From the NCBI RefSeq assembly GCF_029227915.1, contig NC_079882.1, forward strand, positions 31,550,001 through 31,614,000: a stretch of 64,000 bases of DNA, read 5' to 3'. Each line of letters begins with the position of its first letter. Position 1 is the first letter of the stretch. Below, piece by piece: positions 36,641 through 48,546 of the stretch. The position numbers and the translations under genes were made by a program. The notes beneath the pieces are model-generated. The model ran no database searches, had not been told where the DNA came from, and saw nothing but the letters and a program-made list of their open reading frames with translations. The DNA is from Hydractinia symbiolongicarpus. Its lineage: Eukaryota; Cnidaria; Hydrozoa; Anthoathecata; Hydractiniidae.

Positions 36641-38658
36641 CATCAAAAATGAAAACATTTTTGAAAACTACAAGTCTTATGCGTTTTAGTGGTGAAAAAA
36701 TAATTTAGAAAATCGTTCTGGAAATGAGATTACTCACAGGGTTCTTTCTTTGTATACATTCGACTATACGGGCCAAGCCGGGATTTACGGGAAATCGCGG
36801 GTTTTCGTTTGCCGGCGATTAAACCTCTTTCATTAAGCATCTCATCAAAAATGAAAATACTTTTGAAAACTACAAGTCTCATGCGTTTTAGTGGTGAAAA
36901 AAATTTAAAAAATCGTTCGGGAAATGAGTTTACTCCCTGGGTACTTTCTTTGTATACATTCGTCTACACGGGTCAAGCCCGGGATTTAGGGGAAATCGCT
37001 GGTTTTCGTTTGCCAGCGATTAAACCTCTTTCATTAAGCGTCTCATCAAAAATGAAAACATTTTTGAAAACTACAAGTCTCATGCGTTTTATTGGTGAAA
37101 AAGTAATTTAAAAAAGCCTTCGGAAAATGAGTTTACTCCCTGGGTACTTTCTTTGTATACTTTTGACTATACGGGCCGAGTCCGGGATTTACGGGAAATC
37201 GCGGGTTTTCGTTTGCCGGCGATTAAACTTCTTTTATTCAGCGTCCCATCAAAAATGAAAAATTTTTGAAAACTACAAGTCTCATGTTTTAGGGGTGAAA
37301 AAATAATTTAAAAAATCGTTCGGGAAATGAGTTTACTCCCTGGGTACTTTCTTTGTATACATTCGACTATACGGGCCAAGCCCGGGATTTAGGGGAAATC
37401 GCTGTTTTTCGTTTGCCGGCGATTAAACCTCTTTCATTAAGCGTCTCATAAAAAATGAAAACATTTTTGAAAACTACAAGTCTCATGCGTTTTATTGGTG
37501 AAAAAATAATTTAAAAAATCGTTCGGAAAATGAGTTTACTCCATGGGTACTTTCCTTGTATACTTTTGACTATACGGGCCGCGTCCGGGATTTACGGGAA
37601 ATCGCGGGTTTTCGTTTGCCGGCGATTAAACTTCTTTTATTCAGCGTCTCATCAAAAATGAAAACATTTTTGAAAACTACAAGTCTTATGCGTTTTAGTG
37701 GTGAAAAAATAATTTAAAAAATCGTTCTGGAAATGAGATTACTCACAGGGTTCTTTCTTTGTATACATTCGACTATACGGGCCAAGCCGGGATTTACGGG
37801 AAATCGCGGGTTTTCGTTTGCCGGCGATTAAACCTCTTTCATTAAGCATCTCATCAAAAATGAAAACACTTTTGAAAACTACAAGTCTCATGCGTTTTAG
37901 TGGTGAAAAAAATTTAAAAAATCGTTCGGGAAATGAGTTTACTCCCTGGGTACTTTCTTTGTATACATTCGTCTACACGGGTCAAGCCCGGGATTTAGGG
38001 GAAATCGCTGGTTTTCGTTTGCCAGCGATTAAACCTCTTTCATTAAGCGTCTCATCAAAAATGAAAACATTTTTGAAAACTACAAGTCTCATGCGTTTTA
38101 TTGGTGAAAAAGTAATTTAAAAAAGCCTTCGGAAAATGAGTTTACTCCCTGGGTACTTTCTTTGTATACTTTTGACTATACGGGCCGAGTCCGGGATTTA
38201 CGGGAAATCGCGGGTTTTCGTTTGCCGGCGATTAAACTTCTTTTATTCAGCGTCCCATCAAAAATGAAAAATTTTTGAAAACTACAAGTCTCATGTTTTA
38301 GGGGTGAAAAAATAATTTAAAAAATCGTTCGGGAAATGAGTTTACTCCCTGGGTACTTTCTTTGTATACATTCGACTATACGGGCCAAGCCCGGGATTTA
38401 GGGGAAATCGCTGTTTTTCGTTTGCCGGCGATTAAACCTCTTTCATTAAGCGTCTCATAAAAAATGAAAACATTTTTGAAAACTACAAGTCTCATGCGTT
38501 TTATTGGTGAAAAAATAATTTAAAAAATCGTTCGGAAAATGAGTTTACTCCATGGGTACTTTCCTTGTATACTTTTGACTATACGGGCCGCGTCCGGGAT
38601 TTACGGGAAATCGCGGGTTTTCGTTTGCCGGCGATTAAACTTCTTTTAGTCAGCGTCC
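36641..38658 (+). repeat. Higher-order block G: 5-mer in two copies (1,009 bp each)
   Basis: Copy 1 (36,641-37,649) and copy 2 (37,650-38,658) match at 1,009 bp. Both contain a doubly altered unit: ATGAAAAATTTTTG, which lost the C of the dyad, and CTCATGTTTTAGGGGTG, which lost CG and has T to G (near 37,257-37,295 and 38,266-38,304). Both also carry AAAAGCCTTCGG and TACTTTCCTTGTATAC. Sharing several unlinked rare changes makes duplication certain. Confidence 0.87.
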
Positions 38659-41550
38659 CATCAAAAATGAAAACATTTTTGAAAACTACAAGTCTCATGC
38701 GTTTTAGTGGTGAAAAAATAAAGTAAAAAATCGTTCGGGAAATGAGTTTACTCCCTGGGTACTTTCTTAGTATACTTTTGACTATACGGGCCAAGCCCGG
38801 GATTTACGGGAAATGGCGGGTTTTCGTTTGCCGGCGATTAAACTTGTTTTATTCAGTGTCTCATCAAAAATGAAAACATTTTTGAAAACTACAAATCTCC
38901 TGCGTTTTAGTGGTGAAAAGATAATTTAAAAAATCGTTTTGGAAATGAGTTTACTCACAGGGTACTTTCTTTGTATACATTCGACTATACGGACCAAGCC
39001 CGGGATTTACGGGAAGTCGCGGGTTTTCGTTTTCCAGCGATTAAACTTCTTTTATTCAGCGTCTCATCAAAAATGAAAACATTTTTATAAACTACAAGTC
39101 TCATGGGCTTTAGTGGTGAAATAATAATTTAAAAAATCGTTCGGGAAATGAGTTTACACCCTGGGTACTTTCTTTGTATACTTTTGACTATACGGGCCGA
39201 GTGCGGGATTTACGGGAAATTGCAGGTTTTCGTTTGCCAGCGATTAAACTTCTTTTATTCAGCGTCTCATCAAAAATGAAAACATTTTTGAAAACTACAA
39301 GTCTCAAGCGTTTTAGTGGTGAAAAAATAATTTAAAAAATCGTTCGGAAAATGAGTTTACTCCATGGGTACTTTCCTTGTATTCTTTTGACTATACGGGC
39401 CGAGTCCGGGATTTACGGGAAATCGCGGGTTTTCGTTTGCCGGCGATTAAACTTCTTTTATTCAGCGTCCCATCAAAAATGAAAACATTTTTGAAAACTA
39501 CAAGTCTCATGCGTTTTAGTGGTGAAAAAATAATATAAAAAATCGTTCGGGAATTGAGTTTACTCTCTGGGTACTTTCTTTGTATACTTTTCACTATACG
39601 GGCCAAGCCCGGGATTTACGGGAAATCGCGGGTTTTCGTTTGCCGGCGATTAAACTTCTTTTATTCAGCGTCTCATCAAAAATTAAAACATTTTTGAAAA
39701 CTACAAGTCTCATGCGTTTTAGTGGTGAGAAAATAATTCAAAAAATCGTTCGGGAAATGAGTTTACTCCGTGGGTACTTTCTTTGTATACTTTTGACTAT
39801 ACGGGCGAAGTCCGGGATTTACGGGAAGTCGTGGGTTTTCGTTTGCCGGCGATTAAACTTCTTTTATTCAGCGTCTAATCAAAAATGAAAACATTTTTAA
39901 AAACTACAAGTCTCATGGGCTTTAGTGGTGAAAGATTAATTTAAAAAATCGTTCGGAAAATGAGTTTACTCCCTGGGTACTTTCTTTGTATACTTTTGAC
40001 TATACGGGCCGAGTCCGGAATTTAAGGGAAGTCGCGGGTTTCCGTTTGCCGGCGATTAAACTCCTTTTATTCAGCGTCTAATCAAAAATGAAAACATTTT
40101 TGAAAACTACAAGTCTCATGCGTTTTAGTGGTGAAAAAATAATTCAAAAAATCGTTCGGGAAATGAGTTTACTCCGTGGGTACTTTCTTTGTATACTTTT
40201 GACTATACGGGCCGAGTCCGGGATTTACGGGAAGTCGCGGGTTTTCGTTTGCCGGCGATTAAACTTCTTTTATTAAGCGTCTCATCAAAAATGAAAACAT
40301 TTTTGAAAACTACAAGTCTTATGCGTTTTAGTGGTGAAAAAATAATTTTAAAAATCGTTCTGGAAATGAGATTATTCACAGGGTTCTTTCTTTGTATACA
40401 TTCGACTATACGGGCCAAGCCCGGGATTTACGGGAAATCGCGGGTTTTCGTTTGCCGGCGATTAAACCTCTTTCATTAAGCATCTCATCAAAAATGAAAA
40501 CACTTTTGAAAACTACAAGTCTCATGCGTTTTAGTGGTGAAAAAAAATTTAAAAAATCGTTCGGGAAATGAGTTTACTCCCTGGGTACTTTCTTTGTATA
40601 CATTCGACTACACGTGCCAAGCCCGGGATTTAGGGGAAATCGCTGGTTTTCGTTTGCCAGCGATTAAACCTCTTTCATTAAGCGTCTCATCAAAAATGAA
40701 AACATTTTTGAAAACAACAAGTCTCATGCGTTTTATTGGTGAAAAAATAATTTAAAAAATCGTTCGGAAAATGAGTTTACTCCCTGGGTACTTTCTTTGT
40801 ATACTTTTGACTTTACAGGCCGAGTACGGGATTTACGGGAAATCGCAGGTTTTCGTTTGCCGGCGATTAAACTTCTTTTATTCGGCGTCTCATCAAAAAT
40901 GAAAACAAGTTTGAAGACTACAAGTCTCATGCGTTTTAGTGGTGAAAAAATAATTCAAAAAATTGTTCGGGAAATGAGTTTACTCCCTGGGTACTTTCTT
41001 TGTATACTTTTCACTATACGGGCCAAGCCCGGGATTTACGGGAAATCGCGGGTTTTCGTTTGCCGGCGATTAAACTTCTTTTATTCAGCGTCTCATCAAA
41101 AATGAAAACATTTTTGAAAACTACAAGTCTCATGGCGTTTAGTGGTGAAAAGATAATTTAAAAAATCGTTTTGGAAATGAGTTTACTCACAGGGTACTTT
41201 CTTTGTATACATTCGACTATACGGACCAAGCCCGGGATTTACGGGAAGTCGCGGGTTTTCGTTTTCCGGCGATTAAACTTCTTTTATTCAGCGTCTCATC
41301 AAAAATGAAAACATTTTTATAAACTACAAGTCTAATGGGCTTTAGTGGTGAAATAATAATTTAAAATATCGTTCGGGAAATGAGTTTACACCCTGGGTAC
41401 TTTCTTTGTATACATTCGACTACACGGGCCAAGCCCGGGATTTAGGGGAAATCGCTGGTTTTCGTTTGCCAGCGATTAAACCTCTTTCATTAAGCGTCTC
41501 ATCAAAAATGAAAACATTTTTGAAAACAACAAGTCTCATGCGTTTTATTA
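38659..41550 (+). repeat. Mixed monomers with 11-mer spacing
   Basis: About 14 units. A marker, ATACGGACCAAGCCCGGG followed by TTTTCCAGCG or TTTTCCGGCG, lies with its GGACC at 38,991, 41,223 and, further right, 44,073. The spacings are 2,232 bp (11 units minus 1) and 2,850 bp (14 units plus 8). The unit at 40,534-40,755 resembles that at 35,272-35,493, so sequence is shared with the 4-mer domain. Confidence 0.72.
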
Positions 41551-44500
41551 GTGAAAAAATAATTCAAAAAATCGTTCGGAAAATGAGTTTACTCCCTGGG
41601 TACTTTCTTTGTATACTTTTGACTTTACAGGCCGAGTACGGGATTTACGGGAAATCGCAGGTTTTCGTTTGCTGGCGATAAAACTTCTTTTATTCGGCGT
41701 CTCATCAAAAATGAAAACAAGTTTGAAGACTACAAGTCTCATGCGTTTTAGTGGTGAAAAAATAATTCAAAAAATCGTTCGGGAAATGAGTTTACTCCCT
41801 GGGTACTTTCTTTGTATACTTTTCACTATACGGGCCAAGCCCGGGATTTACGGGAAATCGCGGGTTTTCGTTTGCCGGCGATTAAACTTCTTTTATTCAG
41901 CGTCTCATCAAAAATGAAAACATTTTTGAAAACTACAAGTCTTATGCGTTTTAGTGGTGAAAAAATAATTTAAAAAATCGTTCTGGAAATGAGATTACTT
42001 ACAGGGTTCTTTCTTTGTATACATTCGACTATACGGGCCAAGCTCGGGATTTACGGGAAATCGCGGGTTTTCGTTTGCCGGCGATTAAACCTCTTTCATT
42101 AAGCGTCTCATAAAAAATGAAAACATTTTTGAAAACTACAAGTCTCATGCGTTTTAGTGGTGAAAAGATAATTTAAAAAATCGTTTTGGAAATGAGTTTA
42201 CTCACAGGGTACTTTCTTTGTATACTTTTGACTATACGGGCCGAGTCCGGGATTTACGGGAAACTGCAGGTTTTCGTTTGCCAGCGATTAAACTTCTTTT
42301 ATTCAGCGTCTCATAAAAAATGAAAACATTTTTGGAAACTACAAGTCTCATGCGTTTTAGTGGTGAAAAAATAATTTAAAAAATCGTTCGGAAAATGAGT
42401 TTACTCCATGGGTACTTTCCTTGTATACTTTTGACTATACGGGCCGAGTCCGGGATTTACGGGAAATCGCGGGTTTTCGTTTTCCGGCGATTAAACTTCT
42501 TTTATTCAGCGTCTCATCAAAAATGAAAACATTTTTATAAACTACAAGTCTCATGGGCTTTAGTGGTGAATTAATAATTTAAAAAATCGTGCGGGAAATG
42601 AGTTTACACCCTGGGTACTTTCCTTGTATACTTTTGACTATACGGGCCGAGTCCGGGATTTACGGGAAATCGCAGGTTTTCGTTTGCCAGCGATTAAACT
42701 TCTTTTATTCAGCGTCTCATCAAAAATGAAAACATTTTTGAAAACTACAAGTCTCATGCGTTTTAGTGGTGAAAAAATAATTTAAAAAATCGTTTTGGAA
42801 ATGAGTTTACTCCCTGGGTACTTTCTTTGCATACTTTTGATTATACGGGCCGAGTCCGGAGTTTACGGGAAATGGCGGGTTTTTGTTTGCTGGCGATTAA
42901 ACTTCTTTTATTCAGCGTCTCATCAAAAATGAAAACATTTTTAAAAACTACAAGACTCATGCGTTTTAGTGGTGAAAAGATAATTTAAAAAAAATCGTTC
43001 GGGAAATGAGTTTACACAATGGGTACTTTCTTTGTATACTTTTGACTTTACAGGCCGAGTCTGGGATTTACGGGAAATCGCAGGTTTTCGTTTGCCGGCG
43101 TTTAAACTTCTTTTATTCAGCGTCTCATCAAAAATGAAAACAAGTTTGAAGACTACAAGTCTCATGCGTTTTAGTGGTGAAAAAATAATTTAAAAAATCG
43201 TTCGGGAAATGAGTTTACTCCCTGGGTACTTTCTTTTTACACTTTTGACACTTTTGATACAGGCCAAGCCCGGGATTTAGGGGAAATCGCGGGTTTTCGT
43301 TTGCCGGCGATTAAACTTTTTTTATTCAGCGTCTCACCAAAAATGAAAACATTTTTGAAAACTACAAGTCTTATGCGTTTTAGTGGTGAAAAAATAATTC
43401 AAAAAATCGTTCGGAAAATGAGTTTACTCCCTGGGTACTTTCTTTGTATACTTTTGACTTTACAGGCCGAGTACGGGATTTACGGGAAATCGCAGGTTTT
43501 CGTTTGCCGGCGATTAAACTTCTTTTATTCGGCGTCTCATCAAAAATGAAAACAAGTTTGAAGACTACAAGTCTCATGCGTTTTAGTGGTGAAAAAATAA
43601 TTCAAAAAATCGTTCGGGAAATGAGTTTACTCCCTGGGTACTTTCTTTGTATACTTTTCACTATACGGGCCAAGCCCGGGATTTACGGGAAATCGCGGGT
43701 TTTCGTTTGCCGGCGATTAAACTTCTTTTATTCAGCGTCTCATCAAAAATGAAAACACTTTTAAAAACTACAAGTCTTATGCGTTTTAGTGGTGAAAAAA
43801 GAATTTAAAAAATCGTTCTGGAAATGAGATTACTCACAGGGTTCTTTCTTTGTATACATTCGACTATACGGGCCAAGCCCGGGATTTACGGGAAATCGCG
43901 GGTTTTCGTTTGCCGGCGATTAAACCTCTTTCATTAAGCGTCTCATAAAAAATGAAAACATTTTTGAAAACTACAAGTCTCATGCGTTTTAGTGGTGAAA
44001 AGATAATTTAAAAAATCGTTTTGGAAATGAGTTTACTCACAGGGTACTTTCTTTGTATACATTCGACTATACGGACCAAGCCCGGGATTTACGGGAAGTC
44101 GCGGGTTTTCGTTTTCCGGCGATTAAACTTCTTTTATTCAGCGTCTCATCAAAAATGAAAACATTTTTATAAACTACAAGTCTCATGGGCTTTAGTGGTG
44201 AAATAATAATTTAAAAAATCGTTCGGGAAATGAGTTTACACCCTGGGTACTTTCTTTGTATACTTTTGACTATACGGGCCGAGTCCGGGATTTACGGGAA
44301 ACTGCAGGTTTTCGTTTGCCAGCGATTAAACTTCTTTTATTCAGCGTCTCATTAAAAATGAAAACATTTTTGGAAACTACAAGTCTCATGAGTTTTAGTG
44401 GTGAAAAAATAATTTAAAAAATCGTTCGGAAAATGAGTTTACTCCATGGGTACTTTCCTTGTATACTTTTGACTATACGGGCCGAGTCCGGGATGTACGG

Positions 44501-45420
44501 GAAATCGCGGGTTTTCGTTTTCCGGCGATTAAACTTCTTTTATTCAGCGTCTCATCAAAAATGAAAACATTTTTATAAACTACAAGTCTCATGGGCTTTA
44601 GTGGTGAATTAATAATTTAAAAAATCGTGCGGGAAATGAGTTTACACCCTGGGTACTTTCCTTGTATACTTTTGACTATACGGGCCGAGTCCGGGATTTA
44701 CGGGAAATCGCAGGTTTTCGTTTGCCAGCGATTAAACTTCTTTTATTCAGCGTCTCATCAAAAATGAAAACATTTTTGAAAACTACAAGTCTCATGCGTT
44801 TTAGTGGTGAAAAAATAATTTAAAAAATCGTTTTGGAAATGAGTTTACTCCCTGGGTACTTTCTTTGCATACTTTTGATTATACGGGCCGAGTCCGGGGT
44901 TTACGGGAAATGGCGGGTTTTTGTTTGCTGGCGATTAAACTTCTTTTATTCAGCGTCTCAATAAAAATGAAAACATTTTTAAAAACTACAAGACTCATGC
45001 GTTTTAGTGGTGAAAAGATAATTTAAAAAAAATCGTTCGGGAAATGAGTTTACACAATGGGTACTTTCTTTGTATACTTTTGACTTTACAGGCCGAGTCT
45101 GGGATTTACGGGAAAACGCAGGTTTTCGTTTGCCGGCGTTTAAACTTCTTTTATTCAGCGTCTCATCAAAAATGAAAACAAGTTTGAAGACTACAAGTCT
45201 CATGCGTTTTAGTGGTGAAAATAAAATTTAAAAAATCGTTCGGGAAATGAGTTTACTCCCTGGGTACTTTCTTTTTACACTTTTGACTATACAGGCCAAG
45301 CCCGGGATTTACGGGAAATCGCGGGTTTTCGTTTGCCGGCGATTAAACTTTTTTTATTCAGCGTCTCACCAAAAATGAAAACATTTTTGAAAACCACAAG
45401 TCTTATGCGTTTTAGTGGTG
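41551..45420 (+). repeat. Higher-order block H: 9-mer and 10-mer copies
   Basis: Copy 1 (about 41,551-43,382) and copy 2 (about 43,383-45,420) match at 1,835 bp on the left (41,609 to 43,444) and 2,038 bp further right (42,941 to 44,979). One monomer was therefore gained in copy 2 near 44.05-44.25 kb. Shared marks are GGGAAACTGCAGG (42,261 and 44,299), TGAATTAATAATTT with ATCGTGCGGG, and TTTGCATACTTTTGATTATACGGG. Confidence 0.8.
43240..43257 (+). repeat. 9-bp microduplication inside a monomer
   Basis: CACTTTTGA is present twice in direct tandem (43,240-43,248 and 43,249-43,257). The equivalent place in the sister unit near 45,275 reads CACTTTTGACTATACAGG. The doubled form gives a net gain of about 6 bp and looks like replication slippage. 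The sister unit lacks it, so it arose after block H duplicated or was lost there. Confidence 0.8.
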
Positions 45421-45704
45421 AAAAATAAATTTAAAAAATCGTTCTGGAAATGAGTTTTCTCACAAGGTACTTTCTTTGTATACATTCGACTATACGGGCC
45501 AAGCCCGGGATTTACAGGAAATCGCAGATTTTCGTTTGCTGGCGATTAAACTTCTTTTATTCAGCGTCCCATCAAAAATGAAAATATTTTTGAAAACAAC
45601 AAGTCTCATGCGTTTTAGTGGTGAAAAAATAATATAAAAAATCGTTCGGGAAATGAGTTTACTCCCTGGGTACTTTCTTTGTATACTTTTAACAATACGG
45701 GCCA
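45421..45704 (+). repeat. Connecting monomers before the 7-mer pair
   Basis: Just over one unit, with CACAAGGTACTTTC, GTTTGCTGGCGATT and TTTTAACAATACGGG. It is ordinary satellite and I see nothing else in it. Confidence 0.7.
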
Positions 45705-47125
45705 AGCCCGGGATTTACGGGAAATGGCGGGCTTTCTATTGCCGGCGATTAAACTTCTTTTATTCAGTGTCTCATCAAAAATGAAAACATTTTTGAAAAC
45801 TACAAGTCACATGCGTTTTAGTGGTGAAAAGATAATTTAAAAAATCGTTTTGGAAATGAGTTTACTCACAGGGTACTTTCTTTGTATACATTCGACTATA
45901 CGGGCCAAGCCCAGGATTTACGGGAAATCGCGGGTTTTCGTTTGCCGGCTATTAAACCACTTTCATTAGGCGTCTCATCAAAAATGAAAACATTTCTGAA
46001 AACTACAAGTCTCATGCGTTTTAGTGGTGAAAAAATAATATAAAAAATCGTTCGCGAAATGAGTTTACTCCCTGGGTACTTTCTATGTATACTTTTGACT
46101 ATACGGGCCGAGTCAGGGATTTACGGGAAGTCGCGGGTTTTCGTTTGCCGGCTATTAAACTTTTTTTATTCAGCGTCTCATCAAAAATGAAAATATTTTT
46201 AAAAACTACAAGTCTCATGGGCTTTAGTGGTGAAATAATAATTTAAAAAATCGTTCGGGAAATAAGTGTACACCCTGGGTACCTTCTTTGTATACTTTTG
46301 ACTATACGGGCCGAGTCCGGGATTTACAGGAAATCGCAGGTTTTCGTTTGCCAGCGATTAAACTTCTTTTATTCAGCGTCTCATCAAAAATGAAAACATT
46401 TTTGAAAACTACAAGTCTCATGCGTTTTAGTCGTGAAAAAATAATTTAAAAAATCGTTCGGGAAATGAGTTTACTCCCTGGGTACTTTCTTTGTATACTT
46501 TTGATTATACGGGCCGAGTCCGGGGTTTACGGGAAATGGCGGCTTTTCGTTTGCCGGCGATTGAACATCTTTTATTCAGCGTCTCATCAAAAATGAAAAC
46601 ATTTTTGAAAACTACAAGTCTAATGCGCTTTAGTGGTGAAGAGATAATTTAAAAAATCGTTTGGGAAATGAGTTTACACCCTGGGTACTTTCTTTGTATA
46701 CTTTTGACTTTACAGGCCGAGTCTGGGATTTACGGAAAATCGCAGGTTTTCATTTGCCGGCGCTTAAACTTCTTTTATTCAGCGTCTCATCAAAAATGAA
46801 AACAAGTTTGAAGACTACAAGTCTCATGCGTTTTAGTGGTGACAAAATAATTTAAAAAATCGTTCGGGAAATGAGTTTACTCCCTGGGTACTTTCTTTGT
46901 ATACTTTTGACTATACGGGCCAAGCCCGGGATTTACGGGAAATCGCGGGTTTTCGTTTGCCGGCGATTAAACTTCTTTTATTCAGCGTCTCATCAAAAAT
47001 GAAAACATTTTTGAAAACTACAAGTCTCATGCGTTTTAGTGGTGAAAAAAAAATTTAAAAAATCGTTCGGGAAATGAGTTTACTCCCTGGGTACTTTCTT
47101 TGTATACATTCAACTACACGGGCCA
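45705..47125 (+). repeat. Higher-order block I, copy 1 (7-mer, 1,421 bp)
   Basis: Seven-monomer block followed directly by a copy at exactly 1,421 bp (7 x 203). Marks are GGCGGGCTTTCTATTGCC (GAAATGGCGG at 45,721 and 47,142), CAGGATTTACGGG, AAATAAGTGTACACC and GATTGAACATC. In the stretches I compared line by line I saw no difference between copies. Confidence 0.88.
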
Positions 47126-48546
47126 AGCCCGGGATTTACGGGAAATGGCGGGCTTTCTATTGCCGGCGATTAAACTTCTTTTATTCAGTGTCTCATCAAA
47201 AATGAAAACATTTTTGAAAACTACAAGTCACATGCGTTTTAGTGGTGAAAAGATAATTTAAAAAATCGTTTTGGAAATGAGTTTACTCACAGGGTACTTT
47301 CTTTGTATACATTCGACTATACGGGCCAAGCCCAGGATTTACGGGAAATCGCGGGTTTTCGTTTGCCGGCTATTAAACCACTTTCATTAGGCGTCTCATC
47401 AAAAATGAAAACATTTCTGAAAACTACAAGTCTCATGCGTTTTAGTGGTGAAAAAATAATATAAAAAATCGTTCGCGAAATGAGTTTACTCCCTGGGTAC
47501 TTTCTATGTATACTTTTGACTATACGGGCCGAGTCAGGGATTTACGGGAAGTCGCGGGTTTTCGTTTGCCGGCTATTAAACTTTTTTTATTCAGCGTCTC
47601 ATCAAAAATGAAAATATTTTTAAAAACTACAAGTCTCATGGGCTTTAGTGGTGAAATAATAATTTAAAAAATCGTTCGGGAAATAAGTGTACACCCTGGG
47701 TACCTTCTTTGTATACTTTTGACTATACGGGCCGAGTCCGGGATTTACAGGAAATCGCAGGTTTTCGTTTGCCAGCGATTAAACTTCTTTTATTCAGCGT
47801 CTCATCAAAAATGAAAACATTTTTGAAAACTACAAGTCTCATGCGTTTTAGTCGTGAAAAAATAATTTAAAAAATCGTTCGGGAAATGAGTTTACTCCCT
47901 GGGTACTTTCTTTGTATACTTTTGATTATACGGGCCGAGTCCGGGGTTTACGGGAAATGGCGGCTTTTCGTTTGCCGGCGATTGAACATCTTTTATTCAG
48001 CGTCTCATCAAAAATGAAAACATTTTTGAAAACTACAAGTCTAATGCGCTTTAGTGGTGAAGAGATAATTTAAAAAATCGTTTGGGAAATGAGTTTACAC
48101 CCTGGGTACTTTCTTTGTATACTTTTGACTTTACAGGCCGAGTCTGGGATTTACGGAAAATCGCAGGTTTTCATTTGCCGGCGCTTAAACTTCTTTTATT
48201 CAGCGTCTCATCAAAAATGAAAACAAGTTTGAAGACTACAAGTCTCATGCGTTTTAGTGGTGACAAAATAATTTAAAAAATCGTTCGGGAAATGAGTTTA
48301 CTCCCTGGGTACTTTCTTTGTATACTTTTGACTATACGGGCCAAGCCCGGGATTTACGGGAAATCGCGGGTTTTCGTTTGCCGGCGATTAAACTTCTTTT
48401 ATTCAGCGTCTCATCAAAAATGAAAACATTTTTGAAAACTACAAGTCTCATGCGTTTTAGTGGTGAAAAAAAAATTTAAAAAATCGTTCGGGAAATGAGT
48501 TTACTCCCTGGGTACTTTCTTTGTATACATTCAACTACACGGGCCA
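47126..48546 (+). repeat. Higher-order block I, copy 2 (7-mer, 1,421 bp)
   Basis: Tandem copy of block I. The exchange point lies in the shared GGGCCAAGCCCGGGATTTAC. Upstream of this point copy 1 has AACAATACGGG where copy 2 has CAACTACACGGG. Apparent identity over 1.4 kb makes it one of the youngest duplications here, or possibly an assembly duplication. Confidence 0.87.
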
